From positions 1-7,171 of the forward strand of contig WRLS01000107.1 in NCBI GenBank assembly GCA_009776345.1: 7,171 nt of DNA. The letters run 5' to 3'. Shown here piece by piece: positions 1-6,214 of this stretch; within the stretch, counting starts at the first letter, position 1, and each line of letters opens with the position of its first letter. The notes under the pieces were generated by a model. It ran no database searches, had not been told where the DNA came from, and saw only the letters and a list, made by a program, of their open reading frames with translations. The position numbers and the translations under genes are program-made. The DNA is from Oscillospiraceae bacterium (lineage in GTDB: Bacteria > Bacillota > Clostridia > Oscillospirales > Ruminococcaceae).

Positions 1-16
1 GGGTGTAATGGCTCAT
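1..16 (-). CDS. pyrE: Start of next operon gene, probably pyrE (orotate phosphoribosyltransferase), cut by the window edge
   Basis: Only the first five codons lie inside the window (ATG at 16-14, reading M-S-H-Y-T). The start is supported by a perfect AGGAGG Shine-Dalgarno sequence at 24-29, seven bases before the ATG and 41 bases after the pyrD stop. Identity as pyrE is inferred only from position: in clostridial pyr operons pyrE commonly follows pyrD, and the OMP-forming step is the one missing between PyrD and PyrF here. Five residues cannot prove the family. An ATG at 56-54, directly after the pyrD stop, opens a different frame, but it lacks a ribosome binding site and is less likely. Confidence 0.5.
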
Positions 17-57
17 TTTGCCGCCTCCTGTCTTTGGTTGTCTCTTCAACTACCATT

Positions 58-1008
58 TTACAGGCTTTGGCTTCTTGAGTCATTCTTTTTGTTGCACTTA
101 CATTGTAAAGCTAAGATTTCTATCTGCCCCAAAGATTCAATCCCCTGTTTTATCATAAAATCTTCAAGCTCCCGCAAAATTATAAGGGAAGCGTCCGGCC
201 GCGTGAAATTCGCGGTCCCGATTTGCACCGCCGCCGCGCCCGCCATGATAAACTCCGCCGCGTCCATTCCGGTCATTATGCCGCCAATGCCGATTACAGG
301 CACGTCCACGGCTTTGCAGACATCGTAAACCATGCGCAAGGCGATGGGCTTTACAGCGGGGCCGGACAGCCCCGCGACCGTGTTGCGGAACATGGGGCGG
401 CGGTTAAACACATCAATAGACATTGCCTTTATCGTGTTTATCAGGGACAGCGCGTCCGCCCCGGCTTCCACACAAGCAATCGCCATTTGCGTTATGTCCT
501 CGGCATTCGGGGAAAGCTTAACCATCATAACCCCGTGGAATACAGCCCGCACCGCCGATACAACCTCTTTCGCGTCCGTGCATTTTATCCCGAACGCAAT
601 CCCGCCCTGCTTTACATTGGGGCAGGAGATGTTCAGCTCCAGAATGTCGATATCGGCCTTGTCCAGAAGCTTTGCGCCTTCGATGTATTCATCCAATGTG
701 CCGCCGCCTAAATTCGCGATTACCGCCGTCCCGCAATTTCGCATTGCAATTAGCTCTTTTTCGATAAACGCGGCAACGCCGGGATTTTGCAGGCCGACGC
801 TGTTGAGCATCCCGCCGGAGGTTTCCCACATCCTAACACCGGGGTTCCCCGCGCGCGGGTGCAGTGTAAGCCCCTTTGAGCAGATACCGCCGAGCTTTGA
901 CACATCCATGTACTCTGCGAATTCCTCGCCGAAGCCGAAGGTCCCGGAGGCGGCGATGACGGGGTTTTTCAGCTTTACCCCGCAAATATCCACTGCTAAA
1001 TCAGGCAT
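58..1008 (-). CDS. pyrD: Dihydroorotate dehydrogenase, class 1B catalytic subunit (NAD-linked)
   Basis: Oxidises dihydroorotate to orotate in the cytoplasm. It is the FMN-bearing catalytic subunit, which in class 1B enzymes pairs with PyrK to pass electrons to NAD+. The protein has 316 residues, slightly longer than the usual ~300-312. Visible signatures are the N-terminal NPVIAASGTFGFG, SKGL with the FMN-contacting lysine (about K45), GMLNSVGLQNPG (66-77), NISCPN with the active-site cysteine (about C129, typical of class 1 rather than the serine of class 2), VKLSPN with K164, GLSGPAVKP (213-221), and the phosphate-binding GIGGI (240-244) and QIGTANF (262-268). The last ~18 residues form a Cys/Lys/Ser-rich tail that looks unconserved. 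The ATG start has GGGGAGGTGG just upstream inside the end of pyrK. The gene overlaps pyrK by 8 bases, consistent with translational coupling of two subunits that form one complex. Confidence 0.96.
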   Translation of the reverse strand: MPDLAVDICGVKLKNPVIAASGTFGFGEEFAEYMDVSKLGGICSKGLTLHPRAGNPGVRMWETSGGMLNSVGLQNPGVAAFIEKELIAMRNCGTAVIANLGGGTLDEYIEGAKLLDKADIDILELNISCPNVKQGGIAFGIKCTDAKEVVSAVRAVFHGVMMVKLSPNAEDITQMAIACVEAGADALSLINTIKAMSIDVFNRRPMFRNTVAGLSGPAVKPIALRMVYDVCKAVDVPVIGIGGIMTGMDAAEFIMAGAAAVQIGTANFTRPDASLIILRELEDFMIKQGIESLGQIEILALQCKCNKKNDSRSQSL

Positions 1009-1744
1009 CGAAATCCACCTCCCCCCCGCGGAATACCGGCCCGTCTTTACAGCAGCGCAAAAACCCGCCGCTTTTCATCGCGCACGCACAGACAAGGCAC
1101 GCGCCAATCCCGCAAGCCATTTTTGCTTCCATCGAAATATAGGACGGGATGTTTGCGCTGATGCACTGCCCTGCGATGATTTTTGCCATCGCCTCCGGGG
1201 CGCAACAAAGCACCGCGCCAAAACCCTGCGGGCTGAAAATCTCGGTGGCTAGGCCCTTTGTCCCCGCCTTCCCGCTTTCCGTCGCGATGCTTACGCGCTT
1301 ACAATATTCTCCCAGCTTATCGGCTAAAAAAGCATCGTCCTTAAAACCGCAGTAGGCGTGGACGGCGCAGCCCTTTTCCGTGAGCTTTTTCGCGGTGTAA
1401 AGCATGGGCGCAATGCCCACGCCGCCGCTTACAAGCGCAATATAACCGTGCAAATCGCAGGTCGGGAAGCCGTTTCCGAGCGGCCCGTTAAGCTGCAGGA
1501 TATCGCCCGCACGCATTGCTGCCAGCTCTCCGGTGCCGCGCCCGACAGCTTGGTAAACAAAAGTCAGCGCTCCGCTTTCTAAATCGCAGACCGCAAGCGG
1601 CCTTGGCAGAAGGCTTTTTGCTTCGGGCGCGCGCAGCATGAAAAACTGCCCGGGATTGCATTTGCCGGAAAATTCTACGGATAATTCGTATATTTTGTCG
1701 GATATTCTACTATTTGTTATAATGCGCGCGGTTTCAAACGGCAC
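1001..1744 (-). CDS. pyrK: Dihydroorotate dehydrogenase electron-transfer subunit (FAD / [2Fe-2S])
   Basis: Carries electrons from PyrD's FMN through a [2Fe-2S] cluster and FAD to NAD+. The product has 247 residues from the GTG start, near the family's ~255. In order: an FAD-binding barrel with PGQFFML (31-37) and RPLAV (48-52, the RPxS/T-type flavin motif); GTGEL and GPLGNGF (70-93); the nucleotide-binding GGVGIAPML (107-115); CAPEAM (181-186); and a C-terminal cluster motif C211-x4-C216-x2-C219, closed by a cysteine just before KDGPVF (C232, with C231 adjacent). An upstream ATG at 1831 gives an Arg/Cys-rich extension unlike the family and lies deep inside pyrF. The GTG at 1744 is chosen because GGGAGG (1754-1759) stands nine bases before it and the protein then begins as the family does. 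It overlaps pyrF by 11 bases and pyrD by 8. C221 and C231 are extra cysteines near the cluster. Confidence 0.95.
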   Translation of the reverse strand: MPFETARIITNSRISDKIYELSVEFSGKCNPGQFFMLRAPEAKSLLPRPLAVCDLESGALTFVYQAVGRGTGELAAMRAGDILQLNGPLGNGFPTCDLHGYIALVSGGVGIAPMLYTAKKLTEKGCAVHAYCGFKDDAFLADKLGEYCKRVSIATESGKAGTKGLATEIFSPQGFGAVLCCAPEAMAKIIAGQCISANIPSYISMEAKMACGIGACLVCACAMKSGGFLRCCKDGPVFRGGEVDFDA

Positions 1745-2600
1745 TGCGAATATCCTCCCGCATACGCAGGACTTCCGCCCGCGCGGCCTCGTCAAAGGAC
1801 AGCCCCGAGTTTTCCGGTTTCTGCCACGCAAGCAATATCCCGCGCGAGGAGTTCACAACGCCGCCGTTGCCGTCTTTCAGGCAGCCGCGAATGTCTTCGG
1901 CGGTGCCGCCCTGTGCGCCGTATCCCGGGATTAGGAAAAATATATCCGGCATGAGGGCACGCATTTTTGCAAGCCCGTTTTTATCCGTGCATCCCACCAC
2001 CGCGCCGATCCTGCCGTAGCCGTTTTCGCCCGGGAAAGCGGCATTTTCTTTTGCGAGCATCCCCGCGATTTTCTCACAGACGCTCTCCCCGTCCGCCGAT
2101 TTTATGCCCCCGATTTCACACGCCCCCGGGTTGGAGGTTGCCGCCAGCGCGAAAATCCCCTTGTCGTTTTCCTCGAGATAGGGATAAAACGGCGCGAGCG
2201 TGTCCATCCCCATATATGGGTTCACGGTGATGAAGTCAGCCTCAAAATCCCCGGTGAAATGCGCCTTTGCGTACATTTCCGCCGTTTTGGCGATATCGCC
2301 GCGCTTCACGTCCGCGATTACGATTGCGCCTTTTTTGCGAAGATAAGCCAATGTTTTCGCGTAGGCGTCCAAACCGGGCAAGCCCAGCGCCTCGTAATAG
2401 GCGATCTGCACCTTGTAGACAGCGGTTACATCCAGCGTCGCGTCTATTATCGCCTTGTTGAACGTGAGTACCGCGTCGGACGGGCGCGAGTGCCTGCGCT
2501 GCATATCTATCGGCAGATAAGATATGTCTGTGTCCAGCCCGAGGCAGACATTGCCTACCTCCGCAACGCGGACGTACAGCCTGTCAGTTAAAGTTTTCAT
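1734..2600 (-). CDS. pyrF: Orotidine 5'-phosphate decarboxylase, long 'type 2' subfamily
   Basis: Decarboxylates OMP to UMP, the last step of de novo pyrimidine synthesis. At 288 residues it belongs to the longer subfamily found in clostridia, actinobacteria and myxobacteria, not the ~230-residue E. coli/Bacillus type. Key motifs are LCLGLDTD near the N-terminus (D23 in the substrate pocket), ADVKRGDI (96-103) with the catalytic Asp-Lys-Asp set D97/K99/D102, VNPYMGMD (126-133), VVGCT (201-205, where VVGAT is usual) and the phosphate-binding PGYGAQGG (225-232), followed by a VNSSRGI segment. The ATG start lies inside the last codons of pyrC (17-base overlap), with GGGGAG seven bases upstream, so translation is probably coupled to pyrC. 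The 3' end overlaps pyrK by 11 bases. Confidence 0.96.
   Translation of the reverse strand: MKTLTDRLYVRVAEVGNVCLGLDTDISYLPIDMQRRHSRPSDAVLTFNKAIIDATLDVTAVYKVQIAYYEALGLPGLDAYAKTLAYLRKKGAIVIADVKRGDIAKTAEMYAKAHFTGDFEADFITVNPYMGMDTLAPFYPYLEENDKGIFALAATSNPGACEIGGIKSADGESVCEKIAGMLAKENAAFPGENGYGRIGAVVGCTDKNGLAKMRALMPDIFFLIPGYGAQGGTAEDIRGCLKDGNGGVVNSSRGILLAWQKPENSGLSFDEAARAEVLRMREDIRSAV
1754..1759 (-). promoter_or_regulatory. Ribosome binding site that fixes the pyrK GTG start
   Basis: On the minus strand GGGAGG lies nine bases before the GTG at 1744-1742, within the last codons of pyrF. No comparable sequence precedes the in-frame ATG at 1831, so this site decides the start. Its position inside pyrF suggests reinitiation or coupling with PyrF translation. 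Confidence 0.75.
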
Positions 2601-3780
2601 AAACGATCTCCCCTTCTTTTATTGTAAGTTTAATTATACCATACAATGTTTTCCCGAGCATAGGGCTGTTTTTGCTTTTTGATAGAATATGCCCTTCCCC
2701 GGCTATGAACGGCGTGTGTATATCGGCGAGGGTCAGATTTGCCGCCGCCCCCTCTTTTATGAGATAATCGCCCAAGCCCATCAGCTTGGCGGGGTTATAG
2801 GACATCAGGCGGCTAAGAGCGCTTATGGAAATGTGCCCGCTTTTTACCAAAGAAGTATAACAAGCCGCAAACGACAGGTCAAGCCCCGTGAAGCCGTTTG
2901 CGCCGCTTGCTTTATCCTCGGCTGTGTGCGGGGCATGGTCGGTGGCGATTGCGTCCACAAAGCCTTTTTTTATACATTCGATTAAATAGGCGCGGTGCGC
3001 TTCGCCTCTAAGCGGCGGCGCGACATTGCCGGGTGTGCTGTCGTTTAAGGCGATATGATGCGGAGTAACTTCGCAGGTGATATTTGCGCAAAGGCTTTTT
3101 GCGGCGATAACCGCATCCATCGCGCCGACAGTGCTGACATGGCAGAAATGCGTTTTGCATTCTGTCAAGGCAGCGAGCTTTACATCCCTTGCCGTGGGGA
3201 TATCTTCAGCTAAATAGGAATCAATCGGCGTGAGCAGCCGCTCCTCCTCATGCAGCATAAGCCCGATGCCTTTAGCTTTTGCGAGGAGCATGGCGCGGTA
3301 AATTGTTTCTATATCGTTTACGCCGTTGCCGTCGTCACTTAGCCACAGCACGCTTTCATCTATTTTGTCGAGGTGCGAGAGTGTTTTGCCGTCGAATTTT
3401 TTTGTGATGGAAACAGCTTGATGCACACCGCAGATACCGGCTTTGCGCGCCTTTTCGCGGACATAGCGGAGCGTTTCCATATCCGAGCAGACGGGGGATG
3501 TGTTTGGCATCAGGTTCACAAAGGTGTAGCCGCCGTGGGCAGCGGCCCTGCAGCCGCTTTCGATGCTCTCTTTTTGTGTTTGCCCGGGGTCGCGGAAGTG
3601 GGCGTGCAGGTCAACGAAGGATGGCATCAAAACCAAGCCCGTGCAGTCGATTATACAGCAGTGGGGCGGCTCAACGCCGCAATCAAAAATTGCGGCTATG
3701 CGCCCGCCGTCTATCAAGACATCGGCTTTTCGCTGATGGCTGCAGTCTGTTATGGCTGTGTTTTTTAGCAGGATTGGCAT
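2584..3780 (-). CDS. pyrC: Dihydroorotase, class I, short clostridial form
   Basis: Zinc amidohydrolase that cyclises N-carbamoyl-aspartate to dihydroorotate. The 398-residue chain is shorter than the ~425-430 of Bacillus PyrC, and part of the difference lies in the stretch between two zinc ligands (177-214). Visible motifs are the metal- and substrate-binding DLHAHFRDPG (57-66; H59, H61, R63), NLMPNTSP (89-96; N93 substrate contact), SDDGNGV (148-154; the Asp that replaces carbamyl-lysine in this class), LHEE (H177), FCHVST (H214), EVTPHH (236-241) and the catalytic ATDHAPH (278-284; D280). The usual NPPLR reads APPLR (253-257), an Asn to Ala change near the substrate site. The ATG has AAGGAG five bases upstream. 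It begins 27 bases after the methyltransferase stop and overlaps pyrF at its 3' end. Confidence 0.95.
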   Translation of the reverse strand: MPILLKNTAITDCSHQRKADVLIDGGRIAAIFDCGVEPPHCCIIDCTGLVLMPSFVDLHAHFRDPGQTQKESIESGCRAAAHGGYTFVNLMPNTSPVCSDMETLRYVREKARKAGICGVHQAVSITKKFDGKTLSHLDKIDESVLWLSDDGNGVNDIETIYRAMLLAKAKGIGLMLHEEERLLTPIDSYLAEDIPTARDVKLAALTECKTHFCHVSTVGAMDAVIAAKSLCANITCEVTPHHIALNDSTPGNVAPPLRGEAHRAYLIECIKKGFVDAIATDHAPHTAEDKASGANGFTGLDLSFAACYTSLVKSGHISISALSRLMSYNPAKLMGLGDYLIKEGAAANLTLADIHTPFIAGEGHILSKSKNSPMLGKTLYGIIKLTIKEGEIVYENFN

Positions 3781-3807
3781 GGCGGCTCCTTTTTGGCGGT
3801 AGGGCTT

Positions 3808-4569
3808 CTATACTTTCCCAATATAGCTATGGGTTACATTGGGCATAATCAATGTGCCATTCTCGCTGTATTCCTGAAAAAACAACCTTAATGCTTTAAC
3901 ATATGCGGAGTAGTTTTCATCATTTTCTTTGGGCGCATAAGAGCTGGAAAGACTGCGCCCAATAAAGCCCTGCTCGTCGTATGTAAGGTTGTTATCAATA
4001 ATTTTCACTATATATTCACCCGAGAAAAAAGTATTATAATGACCTAAGTTTTCAGGGCGGAGCAAAGTACCGGAGCCGGTAAAGCCTTTGAATTTAGGGC
4101 AGAATTCCCTGTTTACCTCATAGAATTTTTTTACCAAACTGCTTTCTTCATCACGGCTGTTATATACGATTATAACCTTGCCGCCGTCTTTAAGGATTCG
4201 TTTGCATTCCGCTTTAAACGTCTGCCTGTCAAACCAATGAAACGCCGTCGCGACTGTAACAAAATCAACACTATGACCGTCAAGGGTTGTGTTTTCCGCT
4301 GTCCCGTTTACGGACGTGAAATTGTCAAAGCGGCTTAAAGCGGATTGCGCGTTAGCCCGCATATCGGCATTAGACTCAACGGCAAACACCTTGCTTCCTT
4401 TTTCGAGAAGCTGCCGCGTTAAAATACCGGTCCCCGAGCCGATATCGGCGATAATGCTGTCCGGGGTAATGCCAATATCGGTATAGAGATAGTCTATAAA
4501 CGCTTGCGGATAAGCCGGGCGGCTTTCGGCATATACAGCACCTTTGCCGCTGAATTTTTCGGTGTTCAC
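3808..4569 (-). CDS. Class I SAM-dependent methyltransferase inserted in the pyr operon (substrate unknown)
   Basis: A 253-residue Rossmann-fold methyltransferase of the Methyltransf_11/UbiE-like type. The SAM-binding motif I is ADIGSGTG (41-48). The acidic residue that usually holds the SAM ribose is E65 in VFAVESN. A motif around DFVTVATAFHWFD (102-114) and ILKDGGKVIIVYNSRD follow. An N-terminal GAVYAESRPAYP segment is typical of this uncharacterised Firmicutes group. The substrate cannot be read from sequence. The GTG start at 4569 is preferred: AGGGGG (4577-4582) lies seven bases before it, and the longer in-frame ATG at 4656 would start inside pyrB and add a Trp/Arg-rich leader foreign to the family. 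It is separated from pyrB and pyrC by 28 and 27 bases, unlike the overlapping genes downstream. It looks AT-rich: a 60-base sample (3841-3900) counts about 38% GC, against about 57% for a sample in pyrB (4981-5040). Both facts suggest later acquisition. It is probably co-transcribed with pyrB. Confidence 0.88.
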   Translation of the reverse strand: MNTEKFSGKGAVYAESRPAYPQAFIDYLYTDIGITPDSIIADIGSGTGILTRQLLEKGSKVFAVESNADMRANAQSALSRFDNFTSVNGTAENTTLDGHSVDFVTVATAFHWFDRQTFKAECKRILKDGGKVIIVYNSRDEESSLVKKFYEVNREFCPKFKGFTGSGTLLRPENLGHYNTFFSGEYIVKIIDNNLTYDEQGFIGRSLSSSYAPKENDENYSAYVKALRLFFQEYSENGTLIMPNVTHSYIGKV

Positions 4570-4576
4570 TTTTCTG

Positions 4577-4582
4577 CCCCCT
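4577..4582 (-). promoter_or_regulatory. Ribosome binding site that fixes the methyltransferase GTG start
   Basis: AGGGGG on the minus strand lies seven bases before the GTG at 4569-4567, in the 28-base gap after the pyrB stop. It supports the GTG over the ATG at 4656, which has no such site. Confidence 0.7.
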
Positions 4583-4597
4583 GTTATTAACTTACCG

Positions 4598-5566
4598 TCA
4601 AGCAGGCCGAGCCACAACCACCCTGCGCTCCTCCGCGATTTCATCAGCCGCGGCACTTAGCCCCAGCAGCTCGATCATCAGCGCCATCCGCGCATAGACG
4701 CCGAACTGCGCCTGCCGGAAATACCACGCGCGCTCGTCACCGTCCACGTCGGTGGAAATTTCGTCAACGCGCGGTAACGGGTGCAGTACAATCATGTCAC
4801 GGCGCGCGGCGGCCAGTTTTTCCTTGTCGAGGATGTAAACTCCGCTTAGTTTTTCATACTCGCTTTTGTCCTCGAAGCGCTCGCGCTGGATACGGGTCAT
4901 GTACAGTACATCTAATTTTCCAATGGCGCCCTCCAGATCGCCCGTAACGCGGCAGTTTACGCCGTCCCTGTCCAGCGCACGCGTGATTTCGCGCGGCATT
5001 TGAAGCTTGTCCGGCGCAATGAGGACAAAGCGGTTGGACTTAAAGCGCGACATCATTTTTATAAGCGAATGTACGGTGCGCCCGTATTTAAGGTCGCCGC
5101 AAAGCCCGATAGTCAGGTTGTCCAATCGGCCGAAGCGCTGGCGGATGGTCACAAGGTCGGTGAGGGTCTGGGTGGGATGCTCGTTTGCGCCGTCACCTGC
5201 GTTGATGACGGGCACAGTGGCGACACTTGCCATTTTGTGCGGTGTAAATGCGGTGGGGTGGCGCACAGCCATAACGTCGCAGTAGCTGCTGACAACGCGC
5301 GATGTATCCTCGATAGTTTCGCCCTTCGCGGACGATGAGGCCGACATATCCGAAAAACCGATCACGCCCCCGCCAAGCCGCAGCATCGCGCTCTCGAACG
5401 AAAGGCGTGTGCGCGTGGACGGCTCAAAAAAAAGGGTAGCCAGTATCTTGCCTTTTCCCACTTCGCAAAAGCGGGATGGTTGATTGGCAATATTACCGGC
5501 TACTGTTAAAATATGTTCAAGATCTGTTTTTGTAATATCCGATATGTTCAAAAGATGGTGAAGCAT
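4598..5566 (-). CDS. pyrB: Aspartate carbamoyltransferase catalytic subunit
   Basis: Condenses carbamoyl phosphate with L-aspartate, the committed step of pyrimidine synthesis. The product has 322 residues from the chosen start. Motifs: FFEPSTRTRLSFES (46-59; carbamoyl-phosphate loop S50-T51-R52-T53-R54); SSSAKGE (77-83), the loop shared with the neighbouring subunit; VRHP (100-103); EHPTQTLTDL (128-137; H129, Q132); GDLKYGRTVHS (156-166; R162); MTRIQ (222-226); and LHPLPRVDEI (260-269). The segment after about residue 300 extends past the usual end. The ATG at 5590 is rejected as start. It has no ribosome binding site, it overlaps the -10 of the second promoter, and that promoter would start RNA downstream of it. 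ATG 5566 gives the family's normal N-terminus (HLLNISDIT) and follows AAAGGGG at 5578-5584, with a long 11-base spacing. No pyrI gene follows. Confidence 0.96.
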   Translation of the reverse strand: MLHHLLNISDITKTDLEHILTVAGNIANQPSRFCEVGKGKILATLFFEPSTRTRLSFESAMLRLGGGVIGFSDMSASSSAKGETIEDTSRVVSSYCDVMAVRHPTAFTPHKMASVATVPVINAGDGANEHPTQTLTDLVTIRQRFGRLDNLTIGLCGDLKYGRTVHSLIKMMSRFKSNRFVLIAPDKLQMPREITRALDRDGVNCRVTGDLEGAIGKLDVLYMTRIQRERFEDKSEYEKLSGVYILDKEKLAAARRDMIVLHPLPRVDEISTDVDGDERAWYFRQAQFGVYARMALMIELLGLSAAADEIAEERRVVVARPA

Positions 5567-5588
5567 CCTTTGCAAGTCCCCTTTCCGC

Positions 5589-5617
5589 ATTATGGGAATT
5601 GTTTGCTAAATTGTCAA
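5589..5617 (-). promoter_or_regulatory. Second (proximal) pyrB promoter, P2
   Basis: Minus-strand TTGACA (5612-5617), a 17-base spacer and CATAAT (5589-5594). Expected initiation is near 5583-5581, giving a leader of only ~16 bases with the AAAGGGG site almost at its 5' end. Its -35 covers the predicted start site of the distal promoter, so the two should interfere. The -10 overlaps the unused ATG at 5590. Read from sequence only; no start site has been mapped. Confidence 0.6.
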
Positions 5618-5618
5618 G

Positions 5619-5647
5619 AGTATAGCATATTGCGGCGATGGTGTCAA
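5619..5647 (-). promoter_or_regulatory. First (distal) pyrB promoter, P1, near-consensus with extended -10
   Basis: Minus-strand TTGACA (5642-5647), a 17-base spacer ending in TGC, then TATACT (5619-5624). The spacing is ideal and the TGn before the -10 makes it an extended -10 element. Six bases after the -10 the sequence is AATTTAGC, so RNA would begin at A5612 or A5611, giving a ~45-base leader before the pyrB start. This should drive pyrB and the genes downstream. See findings for the resemblance of the start region to E. coli pyrBI. Confidence 0.85.
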
Positions 5648-5660
5648 CATATAGAAAACA

Positions 5661-5704
5661 GCAGAAGCGGCGACATGGCTGACCATGTTATTCACCGTTC
5701 CTGC
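5661..5704 (-). terminator. Imperfect long hairpin after the DUF378 gene, possible weak terminator
   Basis: A perfect inner dyad, ACATGG-TCAG-CCATGT on the minus strand (5673-5688), is extended by outer arms GCAGGAACGG and CCGCTTCTGC, which pair at 8 of 10 positions across an internal bulge. On the minus strand it is followed by TGTTTTCTATATG, a modest T-rich stretch. It starts about 34 bases after the DUF378 stop and ends just upstream of the pyrB -35. That placement suits termination of the DUF378 transcript, or a protein-binding dyad above the pyrB promoter. The T tract is too poor for a confident call. Confidence 0.4.
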
Positions 5705-5737
5705 CATTCTCTAATCAGTAGCTACTTTCCGGCAGCG

Positions 5738-5947
5738 CTAGTCCCGAATATGTGAGGTTTCCCGGTCACGGAATAGCAGGGAAACGCACCAAATACCGGC
5801 CAGAGCAACCAGAGTATAGACAATCCGGCTCAGCACGGCGCCTGTGCCGCCAAAAAGGAACGCCACCAGGTCAAACCGGAACAGGCCTACAAGCCCCCAG
5901 TTTATTGCGCCGATGATTGCCAAGATCAGGGATAACCTGTCTAACAT
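5738..5947 (-). CDS. DUF378 / YuzA-family small membrane protein
   Basis: A 69-residue protein with two predicted membrane segments (about 5-22 and 38-59) joined by a short turn, ending in a charged, Arg/Asp/Glu-rich tail. The hallmark is the first helix and turn, GAINWGLVGLFRFDLVAF (13-30), which matches the DUF378 family found in many Firmicutes. The family has no established function. An in-frame ATG at 5977 would add ten residues, but the ATG at 5947 is preferred because AGGAG sits ten bases before it and DUF378 proteins start with a short polar MLDR-like segment. It lies between the fapA-like gene and pyrB, on the same strand as both. Nothing in the sequence ties it to either, and the strong pyrB promoters plus the hairpin at 5661-5704 suggest separate transcription. 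Confidence 0.85.
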   Translation of the reverse strand: MLDRLSLILAIIGAINWGLVGLFRFDLVAFLFGGTGAVLSRIVYTLVALAGIWCVSLLFRDRETSHIRD

Positions 5948-6005
5948 CTTTGCTTCACTCCTATACCAAAAGTGCATGATCCGCCGCTTACATATCCGTC
6001 AATGC

Positions 6006-6028
6006 TTTGCCCATATTAAAAGGGCAAA
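6006..6028. repeat. Inverted repeat TTTGCCC-N9-GGGCAAA
   Basis: Seven-base perfect arms separated by nine bases, reading TTTGCCC ... GGGCAAA on either strand. It surrounds the candidate -10 of the DUF378 promoter, so an operator is possible. As RNA it would make a short hairpin. Function is inferred from position only. Confidence 0.45.
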
Positions 6029-6043
6029 CAAAATCCGGTTCAA
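6013..6043 (-). promoter_or_regulatory. Weak candidate promoter for the DUF378 gene
   Basis: Minus-strand TTGAAC (6038-6043), a 19-base spacer and TAATAT (6013-6018). Initiation near 6006 would leave a ~60-base leader. The spacing is longer than ideal, so this is tentative. The -10 lies in the loop of the dyad at 6006-6028. Confidence 0.3.
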
Positions 6044-6214
6044 GCTGCGGCGCAATAATGCTTTGTTATTATGGTCATATTCATCATGTTTATACAAAAT
6101 CCATAAAAAAACCAAGTTTTGGGCATCGGCAATCACGGGTATATTTGATTGCAAACGGCGCAAAATACTACTAAGCTTCGCGCCATGCGGATGATTTAAT
6201 TCAGATCCGCGCCG

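Noticed and set aside
332..1252. Long plus-strand frame (306 codons) opposite pyrD and pyrK
   Set aside because: It is an antisense shadow of two clear genes in GC-rich DNA. Its translation shows no domain, and it spans the pyrK/pyrD junction.
1745..1831. Longer pyrK starting at the ATG at 1831
   Set aside because: The added residues are an Arg/Cys-rich out-of-frame reading of pyrF. The GTG at 1744 has GGGAGG at the right distance.
4570..4597. TTGACG near the pyrB stop as an internal promoter for the methyltransferase
   Set aside because: No -10 at a suitable distance, and the hexamer is partly pyrB coding sequence.
4570..4656. Longer methyltransferase starting at the ATG at 4656, overlapping pyrB
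   Set aside because: The extra 29 residues are the pyrB end read in another frame. The GTG at 4569 has a strong ribosome binding site and gives the family's N-terminus.
5567..5590. Longer pyrB starting at the ATG at 5590
   Set aside because: No ribosome binding site, overlaps the P2 -10, and adds eight residues not seen in the family.
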